From Phycicoccus sp. Soil748 (GTDB taxonomy: Bacteria > Actinomycetota > Actinomycetes > Actinomycetales > Dermatophilaceae): 64,000 bases of DNA. Shown here piece by piece: positions 43,937-53,280 of this stretch (position 1 is its first letter; each line of letters opens with the position of its first letter). Below the pieces are notes generated by a model. It did no database searches. It was given only the letters and a program-made list of their open reading frames with translations, and had not been told where the DNA came from. The stretch spans positions 31,889 through 95,888 of the forward strand of contig NZ_LMSC01000002.1 in NCBI RefSeq assembly GCF_001428025.1. The letters are read 5' to 3'. A program made the position numbers and the translations under genes.

Positions 43937-45156
43937 ACGTCATCTTCGTGGAGCCCGGGTTCCCCGCCAACCAGCGCAGGTTCGCCCTGGCGCTCGCCTC
44001 GGTGGGGGCGAACGTGATCGGCGTCGGCGAGTCCGACGAGTGGGCCCTGGACGACGAGCTGCGCGGCGCCATGGCCGGCTACTACAAGGTCGGCTCGGTC
44101 ACCAGCCTGCACGACATGACCGAGGCCGTGCGCTACATCCAGTCCAAGGTCTGGGTCGACCGGCTGGAGGCGACCGTCGAGGCCCACACGATGACCGCAG
44201 CCCACGTCCGCGAGGCCACCGGCATCCCCGGCACGTCGGTGCGCACCACGTGGCTCTGCCGGGACAAGCCGTCGATGAAGCAGGCGTTGCGCGAGGCGGG
44301 GGTGCCCACCGCGGCCTCCCGTGCCGTCGACCACGCCCACGAGGTGTGGGCCTTCGCCGAGGAGCACGGCTACCCGCTGATCCTCAAGCCCCGCGACGGC
44401 GCCGGCGCCAAGGACACCGTGCGCGTCGACGACGACGAGCAGCTGGGCCGGGCGCTGGTCGACTTCGGCAGCCACGGCGCGGCCTCGATCGCGGTGGAGG
44501 AGTTCGTCGAGGGCCACGAGGGCTTCTACGACACCATCACCCACGACGGGCACGTCGTGCACGACTGGACCACGCACTACTACCCCAACGTCCTGGAGGC
44601 GATGCGCACCCGCTGGATCTCGCCCCAGTTCATCACCACCAACCGCATCGCCGACTCCGACTTCTACCGCGAGGTCGCCGAGATGGGACAGCGCGTCATC
44701 ACCGCCCTCGGCATCGAGACGTCGGCGACGCACATGGAGTGGTTCCACGGGCCGAAGGGGCTGCGCTTCTCCGAGATCGGCTGCCGCCCACCGGGAGTCG
44801 GCTGCTGGGACCTCTACTCCGCGAGCAACGACGTCGACGTCTACCGCGAGTGGGCGCACGTCATCGTCCACGGCGTCCCCGAGCGGCAGATGCTCCGCCC
44901 CTACTCGGCCGGCATCGTCGCCCTGCGCCCCGAGGCGGACGGCCAGATCACCGGCTACAGCGGCATCGACGAGATGCAGTCGCGGCACGGGCAGTGGGTC
45001 ATCGACGCGCACTTCCCCCATGTCGGCCACCACACCCAGCCGGTCGAGGCGGGCTACATGGCCAACGCCTACGTGCGGATGCGCCACCCCGACTACGACA
45101 CCCTGCGCAGCATGCTCGACGACGTCGGCGCCACCATCCACGTCCACGCCGGGTAG
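43933..45156 (+). CDS. ATP-grasp carboxylate-amine/thiol ligase of unknown substrate
   Basis: 407 residues. Pre-ATP-grasp alpha/beta domain 1-110; ATP-binding domain with K152 in ILKPRDGAGAK; grasp loop VEEFVEGHEGF (188-198); metal-binding Glu281 and Arg285 in FSEIGCRPPG, the ExxxR form of the usual ExNxR. The C-terminal part carries three conserved histidines (FPHVGHHTQP, about 361) not usual in carboxylase-type members. ATP-grasp enzymes activate a carboxylate as acyl phosphate and join it to an amine or thiol. It starts on the menC stop and ends 15 bases before the S51-like gene, so it heads a five-gene coupled cassette. Confidence 0.8.
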   Translation: MNVIFVEPGFPANQRRFALALASVGANVIGVGESDEWALDDELRGAMAGYYKVGSVTSLHDMTEAVRYIQSKVWVDRLEATVEAHTMTAAHVREATGIPGTSVRTTWLCRDKPSMKQALREAGVPTAASRAVDHAHEVWAFAEEHGYPLILKPRDGAGAKDTVRVDDDEQLGRALVDFGSHGAASIAVEEFVEGHEGFYDTITHDGHVVHDWTTHYYPNVLEAMRTRWISPQFITTNRIADSDFYREVAEMGQRVITALGIETSATHMEWFHGPKGLRFSEIGCRPPGVGCWDLYSASNDVDVYREWAHVIVHGVPERQMLRPYSAGIVALRPEADGQITGYSGIDEMQSRHGQWVIDAHFPHVGHHTQPVEAGYMANAYVRMRHPDYDTLRSMLDDVGATIHVHAG

Positions 45157-45171
45157 GCGCGAAACCACTCC

Positions 45172-46197
45172 ATGCGCACCATCCTCCTGGGGCCTCAGCG
45201 CTTCATGACCACCGCCGGCACCGCCCTGCGCTCGCTCGGCGTCGACGGCCCCGTCGCCACGATCAACGCCGGCTGGGAGGAGCGCGAGGACGTCGTCGAC
45301 GAGCTCGACACCGTGCTCGAGGGTCGGGCCAACCACCTGCGGCTCTACCACCGCACGTTCGACGTCCTCGCGAAGGACGACGTCTTCGCCGCCGCGGCGC
45401 TCGCGTTCCGCGACCGCCACGACGCGCTCCTGTCGCTCTATCGGCTGCGACTGAACCACTCCATGGAGGGCGTGTACGACGTGGTGCGCCGCACCCGGGA
45501 CAGCTCGGGGGAGGGGCGGGTGCGGGGCGAGGGCGCCGGCTCCGGTGAGGGGTCCGCCTTCGGCGCCGTCGACGACGCCGTCGAGGGGGTGCGGCACGTC
45601 GACGCCTGGTATGCGGCGCAGCTCAAGAGCCTCTATGCCGAGCTCGACGCTGCGGCACCGCTGGACTCCAGCGGTGTCATCGCCTGGCACCGTGGCGAGA
45701 TCAGCGCGGCGCTTGCCGACTGCGCCGCCCTGGTGCTCACCGGCGGGCACGTCGGCACGCTGCTGCGGGCGTTGCGGCTGTTCGCGATCCGCATCCCTGA
45801 CGAGCTGCCCGTGATCGCCTGGTCGGCCGGCGCGATGGCCCTGACCGAGCGCGTCGTGCTGTTCCACGACTTCGGTCCCGAAGGTGCCGCCGAGGCGGAG
45901 GTCTACGACAGGGGCCTCGGCCGGGTGAGGGGCGTCGTGGCGCTGCCGCACGCCCGGCGCCGGCTGCGCCTCGACGACCGCGACCGGTGCGCGGTGATGG
46001 CGCGCCGGTTCACCGACCAGCACTGTGTGCTCCTCGACGACGGCACCGCGCTCGAACTCACCCCCGAGGGCGGGCTGCCCAGGGGCGCCCGCATCCTCGG
46101 CATCGACGGAGCCATCCACGAGCTGGGCGGCGGTTCGCCCGGCGCACCGTCGGCCTCGTCGGCGTCCACGCCCACCGGGCAGGGGGCCACGGCGTGA
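45172..46197 (+). CDS. Peptidase S51 / type 1 glutamine amidotransferase-like protein
   Basis: 341 residues. The flavodoxin-like fold of peptidase E and cyanophycinase is shown by ALVLTGGHVGTLLRALR (186-202) and nucleophile Ser218 in VIAWSAGAMALTERVVL. A histidine further on (ALPHARRRLRL, about 254) may complete a dyad. Residues 111-135 are a Gly/Glu/Arg/Ser-rich insert. S51 members cut peptides next to aspartate, and cyanophycinase degrades a polymer made by an ATP-grasp enzyme. That parallel, with an ATP-grasp gene just upstream, suggests a peptide-like substrate; inference. GTGA overlap couples it to esterase 1. Confidence 0.75.
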   Translation: MRTILLGPQRFMTTAGTALRSLGVDGPVATINAGWEEREDVVDELDTVLEGRANHLRLYHRTFDVLAKDDVFAAAALAFRDRHDALLSLYRLRLNHSMEGVYDVVRRTRDSSGEGRVRGEGAGSGEGSAFGAVDDAVEGVRHVDAWYAAQLKSLYAELDAAAPLDSSGVIAWHRGEISAALADCAALVLTGGHVGTLLRALRLFAIRIPDELPVIAWSAGAMALTERVVLFHDFGPEGAAEAEVYDRGLGRVRGVVALPHARRRLRLDDRDRCAVMARRFTDQHCVLLDDGTALELTPEGGLPRGARILGIDGAIHELGGGSPGAPSASSASTPTGQGATA

Positions 46198-47342
46198 ACG
46201 AGCGCAGGCTGGCCGTCAACCGGCTGCGGGAGCGTCTGCCCGTCGACGGGGCCGCGATCGACCGTTTCCTGGCCCGCCACCCGTCACCCGTGGTCGAGGG
46301 GGAGCGGGCGACCTTCCTGTTCCGGGGCGACGCCGACGAGGTCCGCGTCCGCCACCGGGTCGTGGGCCTGGCCGACCCGCTGCCGATGAAGCGACTGCCC
46401 GACACCGACCTCTGGGCCGTGACGACGACGCTGCCCAGCGGCTCGCGGGTGGAGTACCAGCTCGAGACCCGGCGCGGCGAGCACTACGAGACGTTCAACG
46501 ACCCGCTCAACCCCAAGGTGGCGCACTCGCCGATGGGGTCGAGCTCGGTCTGCGCCGCCACCGGGTATGAGGTGCCCGACTGGGTGCACCACGACCCCGA
46601 GGCGCGGCAGGGTGAGATGGTCGAGGACGTGCTGCGCTCCAAAGCACTTCGTCGCGAGCAACCCGTCAGGCTCTACCTGCCGGCGCGCTACACCGCCGCC
46701 CAGCGCTACCCGCTGCTCGTCGTGCACGACGGCACGGACTACCTCGACTACGCGGCGATGAAGACGGTTCTGGACAACCTGATCCACCGCCTCGACGTCG
46801 CACCGGTCGTCGTGGCGTTCGTGCCGCCGCGAGACCGGCTCAAGGAGTACCCCAACCACGCGCCGCATGCCCGCTTCATCGCCCGCGAGCTCGTGCCCAG
46901 GCTCGCCGAGCGCTTCTCCCTGGTCGACGACCCGCAGGGCCGCTGCCTCATGGGCTCGAGCTTCGGCGGGATCGCATCCCTGTCGACGGCGGTCCGCTAC
47001 CCGGGCGAGTTCGGCTCGCTGCTGCTTCAGTCCGCGTCGATGGTCTTCACCGACATCGGCAGCGACCACGGCGGCGGCCCCTACTTCGACCCGGTGGTGA
47101 AGTTCGTCAACCGCTACCGCGCCAGGCCCAGCCGCCCGGTCGACCGGATCTTCATGTCCTGCGGGACCTACGAGCCGCTCATCACGCCCAACCGCTCGAT
47201 GGTGCCGGTGTTCCGTCAGGCCGGGATGACGGTGCGCTACGTCGAGGCCCGCGACGGGCACAACTGGGAGGACTGGCGCGACCGGCTGCGCGACGGCCTG
47301 TCCTGGATCTTCCCCGGCCCGCAGAAGTTCGTGTACGAGTGA
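46194..47342 (+). CDS. Enterochelin esterase-like alpha/beta hydrolase
   Basis: 382 residues. An N-terminal Ig-like early-set/CBM48-type domain (about 28-125, FLFRGDADEVRVRHRVVGL) precedes an esterase-D type hydrolase (about 140-380). The nucleophile is Ser256 in MGSSFGGIAS, and a late His follows in EARDGHNWEDW. The architecture is that of Fes/IroD-type enzymes, which cut ester-linked catechol peptides, though no siderophore genes are near. Starts on the S51-like stop. Confidence 0.82.
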   Translation: MNERRLAVNRLRERLPVDGAAIDRFLARHPSPVVEGERATFLFRGDADEVRVRHRVVGLADPLPMKRLPDTDLWAVTTTLPSGSRVEYQLETRRGEHYETFNDPLNPKVAHSPMGSSSVCAATGYEVPDWVHHDPEARQGEMVEDVLRSKALRREQPVRLYLPARYTAAQRYPLLVVHDGTDYLDYAAMKTVLDNLIHRLDVAPVVVAFVPPRDRLKEYPNHAPHARFIARELVPRLAERFSLVDDPQGRCLMGSSFGGIASLSTAVRYPGEFGSLLLQSASMVFTDIGSDHGGGPYFDPVVKFVNRYRARPSRPVDRIFMSCGTYEPLITPNRSMVPVFRQAGMTVRYVEARDGHNWEDWRDRLRDGLSWIFPGPQKFVYE

Positions 47343-47385
47343 GACCCGTTGCGCGGCATACCCGCCCGACCTGGAGGAGGCGCAC

Positions 47386-48111
47386 GTGAAGGTCAGCGAG
47401 CACTGGTGGTCCGACCGCATGGAGCAGGAGCTGTCCCTGGTGCGGTGGGGGCACTACGGCGTGCCCGTCCTGCTCTTCCCCACGGCGGGCGGCGACGCCG
47501 AGGAGGTCGAGCGCAACCAGCTGGTCGCCCGGCTCGGCCCGCTCCTGGAGGCCGGGCGCATCAAGGTCTACTCGTGCGACAGCGCCGCGGGCCGGGCGAT
47601 GGCCACCCGGGTCGGCTCGACCGAGTACCGGATGTGGCTCTTCAACGCCTACCACCAGGCCGTCGCGCACGAGGTCGTCCCGGCGATCCACGCCGACAGC
47701 AACGGGCCACAGCCGATCGTCACGGCCGGTGCGTCGATCGGGGCGTTCAACGCGGTCTCGATGCTGTGCCGCTACCCGCACCTGTTCAGCGCCGCCATAG
47801 GCATGAGCGGCACCTACGCCATCGAGCAGTTCATCGGCGGCCCGCACACCGACGACCTCTACTTCTCCTCGCCCCTGCAGTTCGTGGCCGGTCTCGAGGG
47901 CGAGGCGCTGGAGACGCTGCGCCACCGGTTCGTGCTGCTGGCCTCGGGCAGCGGTGACTACGAGGACGTCGGTGAGTCCTGGACCGTGGCCAAGGTGCTG
48001 GGCGACAAGGGGATCCCCAACCGCGTCGACGACTGGGGCCCCGGCTACATGCACGACTGGCCGACCTGGTGGGAGATGCTCCCGCTCTACCTCGACGACC
48101 TCGTCCCATGA
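47386..48111 (+). CDS. Esterase D-like alpha/beta hydrolase
   Basis: 241 residues, one domain. LFPTAGGDAEEVERN gives the oxyanion loop. The nucleophile is Ser117 in GASIGAFNAV, and the late histidine is in GYMHDWPTWWEMLP (about 229). Ribosome site GGAGG six bases before the GTG. No signal peptide, so cytoplasmic. It is the second hydrolase in the cassette and differs clearly from the first, so not a recent duplicate. ATGA overlap with the M20 peptidase. Confidence 0.82.
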   Translation: MKVSEHWWSDRMEQELSLVRWGHYGVPVLLFPTAGGDAEEVERNQLVARLGPLLEAGRIKVYSCDSAAGRAMATRVGSTEYRMWLFNAYHQAVAHEVVPAIHADSNGPQPIVTAGASIGAFNAVSMLCRYPHLFSAAIGMSGTYAIEQFIGGPHTDDLYFSSPLQFVAGLEGEALETLRHRFVLLASGSGDYEDVGESWTVAKVLGDKGIPNRVDDWGPGYMHDWPTWWEMLPLYLDDLVP

Positions 48112-49538
48112 CCCGGGTGCCCGACCCGCGCGACGCGCCCGGGTCCGTCGCCGGCCGCCTGGCTGCCGCGGTCGATGCTGGTATGGCGCGCGGCCGCGAC
48201 GACCTCGCACGCCTGGTGGCGTTCCGCTCGGTCGCCAACCCGGTCATCGAGCCGGCGTCGGAGTGCGCCGCGTCGGCGGCGCTGGTGGCCGAGCTGTTCG
48301 CCGAGGCCGGGGTCGACGGGGTCGAGCAGGTGGAGGCGCCCGACGGGTCGATCGCCGTCGTCGGTCGCTCGGCGGGACCGGCTGGTGCGCCGGCGGCCCT
48401 GCTCTACTCCCACCACGACGTCGTGCCTGCCGGCGACCTCGCCGCCTGGTCCGTCCCTCCGTGGGAGCTGACCGAACGCGACGGCCGTTGGTACGCCAGG
48501 GGTTCCGCGGACTGCAAGGGCAACCTCGTCGCCACCCTGCTCGCCCTGCGGGCGGTCCGTCAGGTGCTCGGGTCGTGGCCGGTCGAGGTCGCCGTCGTCT
48601 GCGAGGGGTCGGAGGAGCAGTCGAGCGGGGGCATGGAGGCGCTGGCGCGCGCCCGCCCGGAGCTGGTGCGGTGCGACGCCTTCGTCCTCGCCGACACGGG
48701 CAACGTCGCGCTCGGCGCGCCGACGCTGACGACCTCGCTGCGCGGCACCGGCAGCGTGCTCATGACGGTGCGGACGATGGCGCACCCCGCCCACTCGGGC
48801 ATGTACGGCGGCGCGGCTCCCGACGCGTTGCAGGCCCTCCTGACGGCGCTGGCCTCGCTCCGGGACGCCGAGGGGGAGACGACCATCGATGGGCTCGAGC
48901 GCGAGGGCACCTGGGAGGGCGCCGGTTTCGACGAGCAGCGCTTCGCCGACGACACGGCGGTCGTGCCCGGGGTCGCACCGCTCAGTGGCGGCAGGGGCGC
49001 CGCCGGCATCGCCGACCGCCTGTGGGCACGGCCCGCAGCGACGGTCCTCGCCGTCGACTGCCCGCCCGTCTCCCAGGTGACCGCCGCCGTGCAGGGCGAG
49101 GCCCGCGCCGTCGTCAACCTGCGGGTCCCGGCCGCCACCGACCCCCGCGCCGCCCAGGACCTGCTCATGGCCCACCTGCGCAGGCACACGCCGTACGGCG
49201 TGGTGGAGGTGCGCCCGGTGTCGCTCGGCCACGGTTTCCGCGCGCGCACCGACGGCCCCGCGTACGCCGCCATGACGCGGTCGATGGAGCGGGCGTTCGG
49301 CCACGAGGTGGCGACGGCTGGCCAGGGCGGCTCGATCCCGCTGGCGACGACGCTGGCGGAGGTCGTGCCCGAGGCCGAGGTGCTGCTGCTCGGCGTGGAG
49401 GAGCCGGCGTCGCGCATCCACGGTCCCGACGAGTCGGTCCACCCTGACGAGCTGCGGCGCACGGCGGTGGCTCTTGCCTTGTTCCTCGTCGAGCTCGCCG
49501 GCCTCGACCCGGACGCACGTGCGCCGGCTGGGGCGTGA
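48108..49538 (+). CDS. M20 family metallopeptidase (dipeptidase-like)
   Basis: 476 residues. Di-zinc site: HHDVVPAG (His and Asp, near 103), the bridging Asp in ARGSADCKGN (about 132), EGSEEQSS with the general base (about 168), Asp in LADTGN (about 195), and a C-terminal His in SVHPDELR (about 448). The lid domain between them dimerises. Members cut dipeptides, acyl amino acids or beta-Ala-His. Coupled to esterase 2 by ATGA, so it belongs to the ATP-grasp cassette and may finish breakdown of its product. Confidence 0.88.
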   Translation: MTRVPDPRDAPGSVAGRLAAAVDAGMARGRDDLARLVAFRSVANPVIEPASECAASAALVAELFAEAGVDGVEQVEAPDGSIAVVGRSAGPAGAPAALLYSHHDVVPAGDLAAWSVPPWELTERDGRWYARGSADCKGNLVATLLALRAVRQVLGSWPVEVAVVCEGSEEQSSGGMEALARARPELVRCDAFVLADTGNVALGAPTLTTSLRGTGSVLMTVRTMAHPAHSGMYGGAAPDALQALLTALASLRDAEGETTIDGLEREGTWEGAGFDEQRFADDTAVVPGVAPLSGGRGAAGIADRLWARPAATVLAVDCPPVSQVTAAVQGEARAVVNLRVPAATDPRAAQDLLMAHLRRHTPYGVVEVRPVSLGHGFRARTDGPAYAAMTRSMERAFGHEVATAGQGGSIPLATTLAEVVPEAEVLLLGVEEPASRIHGPDESVHPDELRRTAVALALFLVELAGLDPDARAPAGA

Positions 49539-49703
49539 TGACGGGATCCACTGGGCCGCAGCGCTACTTCCTCATCGAGCGGTCATCGGGCCCCACCTGA
49601 CCCCCTGGCCTGTTCGTGCACAGGTGGCGTCCTGCGCGACTGACGTCCACAGCCGGGCGGGCGGCTCCTGTCGGCGCCGTCCGTCCTGCGGAACGGTCGC
49701 AGC

Positions 49704-50009
49704 ATGGTGGGTGGACCGGAGGACATCAGACGGCTGGCGCGCCGCGTCGCGCTCGAGGCCGAGCAGGTCAGGGAGGTGGCCGCGCAGGTCTCCGCCACCC
49801 GCTCCGTGTCGTGGCAGTCAGCCACCGCGAGCGCCTTTCGTGACTCCGTCACCCTGTGCGTGCTGTCGCTGCACCACACCGCCGAGCTGCTCGACACCGC
49901 TGCGCGGTTCCTGCTCGCCCACGCGTCCGCGGTCCAGTCCGTCGTGGACGCCCTGCCGCTGGTCGGGGGCGCCGTGCACCATGGTCGGCGCCGTGGTGGT
50001 GACCGGTGA
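49704..50009 (+). CDS. WXG100-like small helical protein
   Basis: 101 residues in two helices (about 5-33 and 40-90) joined by a turn with SVSWQSATASAFRDSV. This matches the WXG100 hairpin plan with W-Q-S in place of W-x-G, as in many actinobacterial type VII relatives. Stop and next start overlap (GTGA), pairing it with the lipase-like gene. No secretion ATPase is in the window. Start ATG 49704 lacks a clear ribosome site. Confidence 0.6.
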   Translation: MVGGPEDIRRLARRVALEAEQVREVAAQVSATRSVSWQSATASAFRDSVTLCVLSLHHTAELLDTAARFLLAHASAVQSVVDALPLVGGAVHHGRRRGGDR

Positions 50010-51499
50010 GCGACGGCGGGCTGCGCGTCCGCGGCGGAGTCGGCGGGACCACGGTCGGCCTCGCCGCGCTCGAGGAGGCGTCGGGCCGGTTGGCCGGCAG
50101 CGCGCAGGACATCGCCGCCTCCCTCGCCCGCACCCTGCTCGTCGCCGCCGACCCCGGGCTGGCCGGGGTGGCGCCGGCCGTCGTCACGGCCGCCGCGGCA
50201 GAGGGGGCCCTGGCGCTGGCGGTGGGTCCCGCAGGCCTGGCCGGGGACGCCGCGCGCCTGGTCGGACTGGTGACCGCAACTGCCGCGACCGTGAGCGCCT
50301 ACCGGGCCGTCGACGCCGAGGTGGCCCGGACGGTGGCCCTGACGCAGGACGCCGTGATGTTCGTGGTGGGGTCGCAGGCGCCCGAGCTGGCCGTCGGGGT
50401 CCTGGCGCTCGAGGCGCTGGGGGTGGACGTCGGTGGGGCGCTGGACCGGGCGGTCTGGGAGGTGCCGGCCGTGGCCGACCTGGCGGGCGGCGCGGAGGGC
50501 CTGGTCGCGGGCCTGCGGTCCGACCCGCTGACGGCACCGCTGCTGACGCCCGGGGCGGCAGCCGACGCCGAGGGGCCGGGCGGCCCCCGCACCTACGAGG
50601 ACGCCCTCGCGGTGCTCGCCGACTCGGCGGCCGTGTGGGGCCTGCTGGACGACAGCGGCCCGGTGCACATGCAGCGCGAACCGGCGGGCCCGTCGGGGGC
50701 CTCGGCGCCCAGGTCGCTCGAGGAGCTGGTGCGGGGTCAGGGTCCGCTGAGTGACCCGGCCGACCACCCGGGCCGCATCCGTGTCGTGGAGGTGCCCACC
50801 GGGACCGGACCGGTCTGGTTGGTGGAGGTGAGCGGCACGCAGGTGTGGGACCCGCGGACCGGTGCGAACCCCTGCGACGTCACCACCGACGTGCGGGCCA
50901 TGGCGCAGGAGTCCACCGCGCTCGCCCGGGGTGTGCAGGAGGCCCTCGACCAGGCGCAGGCGGAGTCGCGGGCGGGGTCGGACGGCGCAGGGTCGGGCGG
51001 CACAGGGTCGGGCGCCGCAGGGCCGGCGTCCGCGGGTGGTCCGGGGCGGGACGCCTCGACCGAACCCGTCATGCTCGTCGGCCACAGCCTCGGCGGCATC
51101 GTGGCGGCCGGGCTCGCCTCGTCACCGGCGTTCACCGCGCGCCACCGGGTGACGCACGTCGTGACGGCGGGGTCGCCGGTGGCGCGGATGCCGGTGCCGG
51201 CCGGGGTCCAGGTGCTCTCGCTCGAGCACCACCAGGACCCGGTGCCACGGCTCGAGGGCGCCCCCAACCCCGACCGCTCGGGCTGGGTCACCGCGACCCG
51301 GGACCTCGACGACGGCCGCGACGGCACCGGGAGCGAGGCCCACGGGGTGGGGGAGTACGCAGCGACAGCGGCAGCCGTCGACCGTTCCACCGACCCGTCA
51401 CTGGTCGCCTGGCGCGACGGCAGTGAGGCGTTCTTCCACCCCGCAGAGGGCGCGCAGGTGGTGGTGCGGGACTACCGGATCGCCCGCGGGGCGCCCTGA
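50006..51499 (+). CDS. Alpha/beta hydrolase (PGAP1/lipase class 3-like) with helical N-terminal region
   Basis: 497 residues. Residues 1-220 are Ala/Gly/Val-rich helices, the last part hydrophobic. The hydrolase core runs from about 240 to 497: nucleophile Ser361 in LVGHSLGGIVAAGL, Asp in LEHHQDPVPRLEG and His in EAHGVGEYAAT form a plausible triad. A Gly/Ser/Ala low-complexity loop lies at about 325-350. Coupled to the WXG100-like gene, it resembles a secreted-effector pair of the type VII kind; substrate and export are unproven. Confidence 0.7.
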   Translation: MSDGGLRVRGGVGGTTVGLAALEEASGRLAGSAQDIAASLARTLLVAADPGLAGVAPAVVTAAAAEGALALAVGPAGLAGDAARLVGLVTATAATVSAYRAVDAEVARTVALTQDAVMFVVGSQAPELAVGVLALEALGVDVGGALDRAVWEVPAVADLAGGAEGLVAGLRSDPLTAPLLTPGAAADAEGPGGPRTYEDALAVLADSAAVWGLLDDSGPVHMQREPAGPSGASAPRSLEELVRGQGPLSDPADHPGRIRVVEVPTGTGPVWLVEVSGTQVWDPRTGANPCDVTTDVRAMAQESTALARGVQEALDQAQAESRAGSDGAGSGGTGSGAAGPASAGGPGRDASTEPVMLVGHSLGGIVAAGLASSPAFTARHRVTHVVTAGSPVARMPVPAGVQVLSLEHHQDPVPRLEGAPNPDRSGWVTATRDLDDGRDGTGSEAHGVGEYAATAAAVDRSTDPSLVAWRDGSEAFFHPAEGAQVVVRDYRIARGAP

Positions 51500-51522
51500 C
51501 CACGGGTGGCACAATCCGGACC

Positions 51523-53280
51523 GTGAACCCGTCGACCGCCCTGGCCACCGTGCTCGTCGACGAGCTGGTCCGGCGTGGCGTGCGGCACGTGGTCCTCTGC
51601 CCGGGCTCGCGTTCGGCGCCGATCGCGTATGCCGTGCAGGAGGCCGAGCGCGCGGGGCGCCTCACCCTGCACGTGCGTGTGGACGAGCGTTCGGCCGGCT
51701 TCCTCGCCCTCGGCCTGGCCAAGCTCACCCGCGTGCCGGCCGTCGTGGTGACGACCTCCGGCACCGCCGTCGCCAACCTGCACCCGGCGGTCCTCGAGGC
51801 CCACCACGGCGTGGTTCCGCTGATCGTGCTGTCGGCCGACCGGCCCGTGGAGCTGCGGGGGACCGGGGCCAACCAGACCACCGTGCAACCGGGGATGTTC
51901 GCGGAGGCAGTGCGCTGGTCGGCCGACGCTCCGGCCCCACGTCGCGCGCTCGGCGAGGTGGCGAGGTGGCGCGAGCTCGCTGCCGAAGCGGTCCGCCACG
52001 CCACCGGCACGGGCTCCCGCAGCGACGCCCGCGCCGGCGCCCGTACCGAGCCGGGTCCGGTTCACCTCAACGTGCAGCTGCGCGAGCCCCTGGTGCCCAC
52101 CGACGACGAGGCCTGGCCCGAGCCGCTCGAGGCGACCCCGGTCGCCACCCCCGCGGTCGTCGAGCCCTCGGTCGAGACGTCACCCGTGGCCGGCGTGGAC
52201 CACGTCGCCAGGACGGTGGTGGTCGTGGGCGACCTGCCCGAGCCAGACCAGCTCGAGCGCGCCGTCCGCTGGGCCACCGACCGGGGCTGGCCGGTGCTCG
52301 CCGAGCCGTTCGGCACCCATCCCCGACCCGACGTCCTGCCCCACGGCCCACTCGTCCTCAGCGACCCCGGCTGGCTCGACGCCCATGCCCCCGACCGTGT
52401 CATCGCGGTGGGGCGGCTGACCCTCTCCCGTCCCGTCGCCGGGTTGCTGCGTCGTCAGGGTGTGCGCGTCGAGGCCGTGGGCGCCCACGGGTGGATCGAG
52501 TCGCGACCCGACATCCACACGGTCCACCCGGTCACCGTCCTCGACGCACCGACCGAGACCGACACCGCTACCGGCGCTCAGCCGGATGCCGCCTGGTTGC
52601 AGTCGTGGCAGGCGGCGGGCGCCCGGGTGGCGGCCGCCGCGGCGGACCAGCGAGCGCCCTGGCCCAGCGGGCTGGCCGTGGCGCAGACCGTGCTCGACAG
52701 CCTCCCCGAGGGGTCGACGGTGTTCGTGGGGTCGTCCAGCTCGGTGCGCGACCTCGACCTCTCGGCCCCTCGCGACTGCAGCCTCAGGGTCGTGGCGAGC
52801 CGGGGGCTCGCAGGCATCGACGGCTGCGTGTCGACCGCCGTGGGCGTCGCCCTCGCGGGAAGCGACCCGACCTACGCGCTGATGGGCGACCTGACCTTCC
52901 TGCACGACGCCAACGGGCTGCTCATCGGCCCGATGGAGACCCGCCCGGACCTCACCCTGGTCGTCGTCAACGACGACGGTGGTGGCATCTTCACCCTGCT
53001 CGAACCGGGCGAGCCCACGCGGGCAGCCGACTTCGAGCGCGTCTTCGGCACCCCCACCGGCGTCGACCTCGCTGCCCTCTGCGCGGCGCACCACGTGCGG
53101 CACGAGCTGGTCACGTCGCAGGCCCGGCTCGCAGACGCACTGGCCGCGCGCCCCGACGGCCTGGGCGTGCTGGAGGTGCCGTTGGACCGGTCCCTGCACC
53201 GCGACCAGCACGCCCTACTGCGCCAGGCGGCGGCCGACGCCCTCAGGGAAGGTGGCGCAGCGGCATACCCCGCGCGATGA
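51523..53280 (+). CDS. menD: 2-Succinyl-5-enolpyruvyl-6-hydroxy-3-cyclohexene-1-carboxylate synthase
   Basis: 585 residues. Thiamine diphosphate enzyme adding 2-oxoglutarate to isochorismate. N-terminal CPGSRSAPIAYAV and VDERSAGFLALG (catalytic Glu near 54), and the C-terminal ThDP motif MGDLTFLHDANGL with later VVNDDGGGIFTLLE. GTG start. Its last 38 bases overlap the convergent HAD gene. Confidence 0.95.
   Translation: MNPSTALATVLVDELVRRGVRHVVLCPGSRSAPIAYAVQEAERAGRLTLHVRVDERSAGFLALGLAKLTRVPAVVVTTSGTAVANLHPAVLEAHHGVVPLIVLSADRPVELRGTGANQTTVQPGMFAEAVRWSADAPAPRRALGEVARWRELAAEAVRHATGTGSRSDARAGARTEPGPVHLNVQLREPLVPTDDEAWPEPLEATPVATPAVVEPSVETSPVAGVDHVARTVVVVGDLPEPDQLERAVRWATDRGWPVLAEPFGTHPRPDVLPHGPLVLSDPGWLDAHAPDRVIAVGRLTLSRPVAGLLRRQGVRVEAVGAHGWIESRPDIHTVHPVTVLDAPTETDTATGAQPDAAWLQSWQAAGARVAAAAADQRAPWPSGLAVAQTVLDSLPEGSTVFVGSSSSVRDLDLSAPRDCSLRVVASRGLAGIDGCVSTAVGVALAGSDPTYALMGDLTFLHDANGLLIGPMETRPDLTLVVVNDDGGGIFTLLEPGEPTRAADFERVFGTPTGVDLAALCAAHHVRHELVTSQARLADALAARPDGLGVLEVPLDRSLHRDQHALLRQAAADALREGGAAAYPAR

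Noticed and set aside
43020-45548. 842-codon plus-strand open frame
   Set aside because: Out-of-frame shadow of menC, the ATP-grasp and S51-like genes; low-complexity translation.
46194-48111. Esterases as MenH
   Set aside because: Enterochelin esterase and esterase D architecture, coupling to S51-like and M20 genes rather than menD, and no MenH-type signature.
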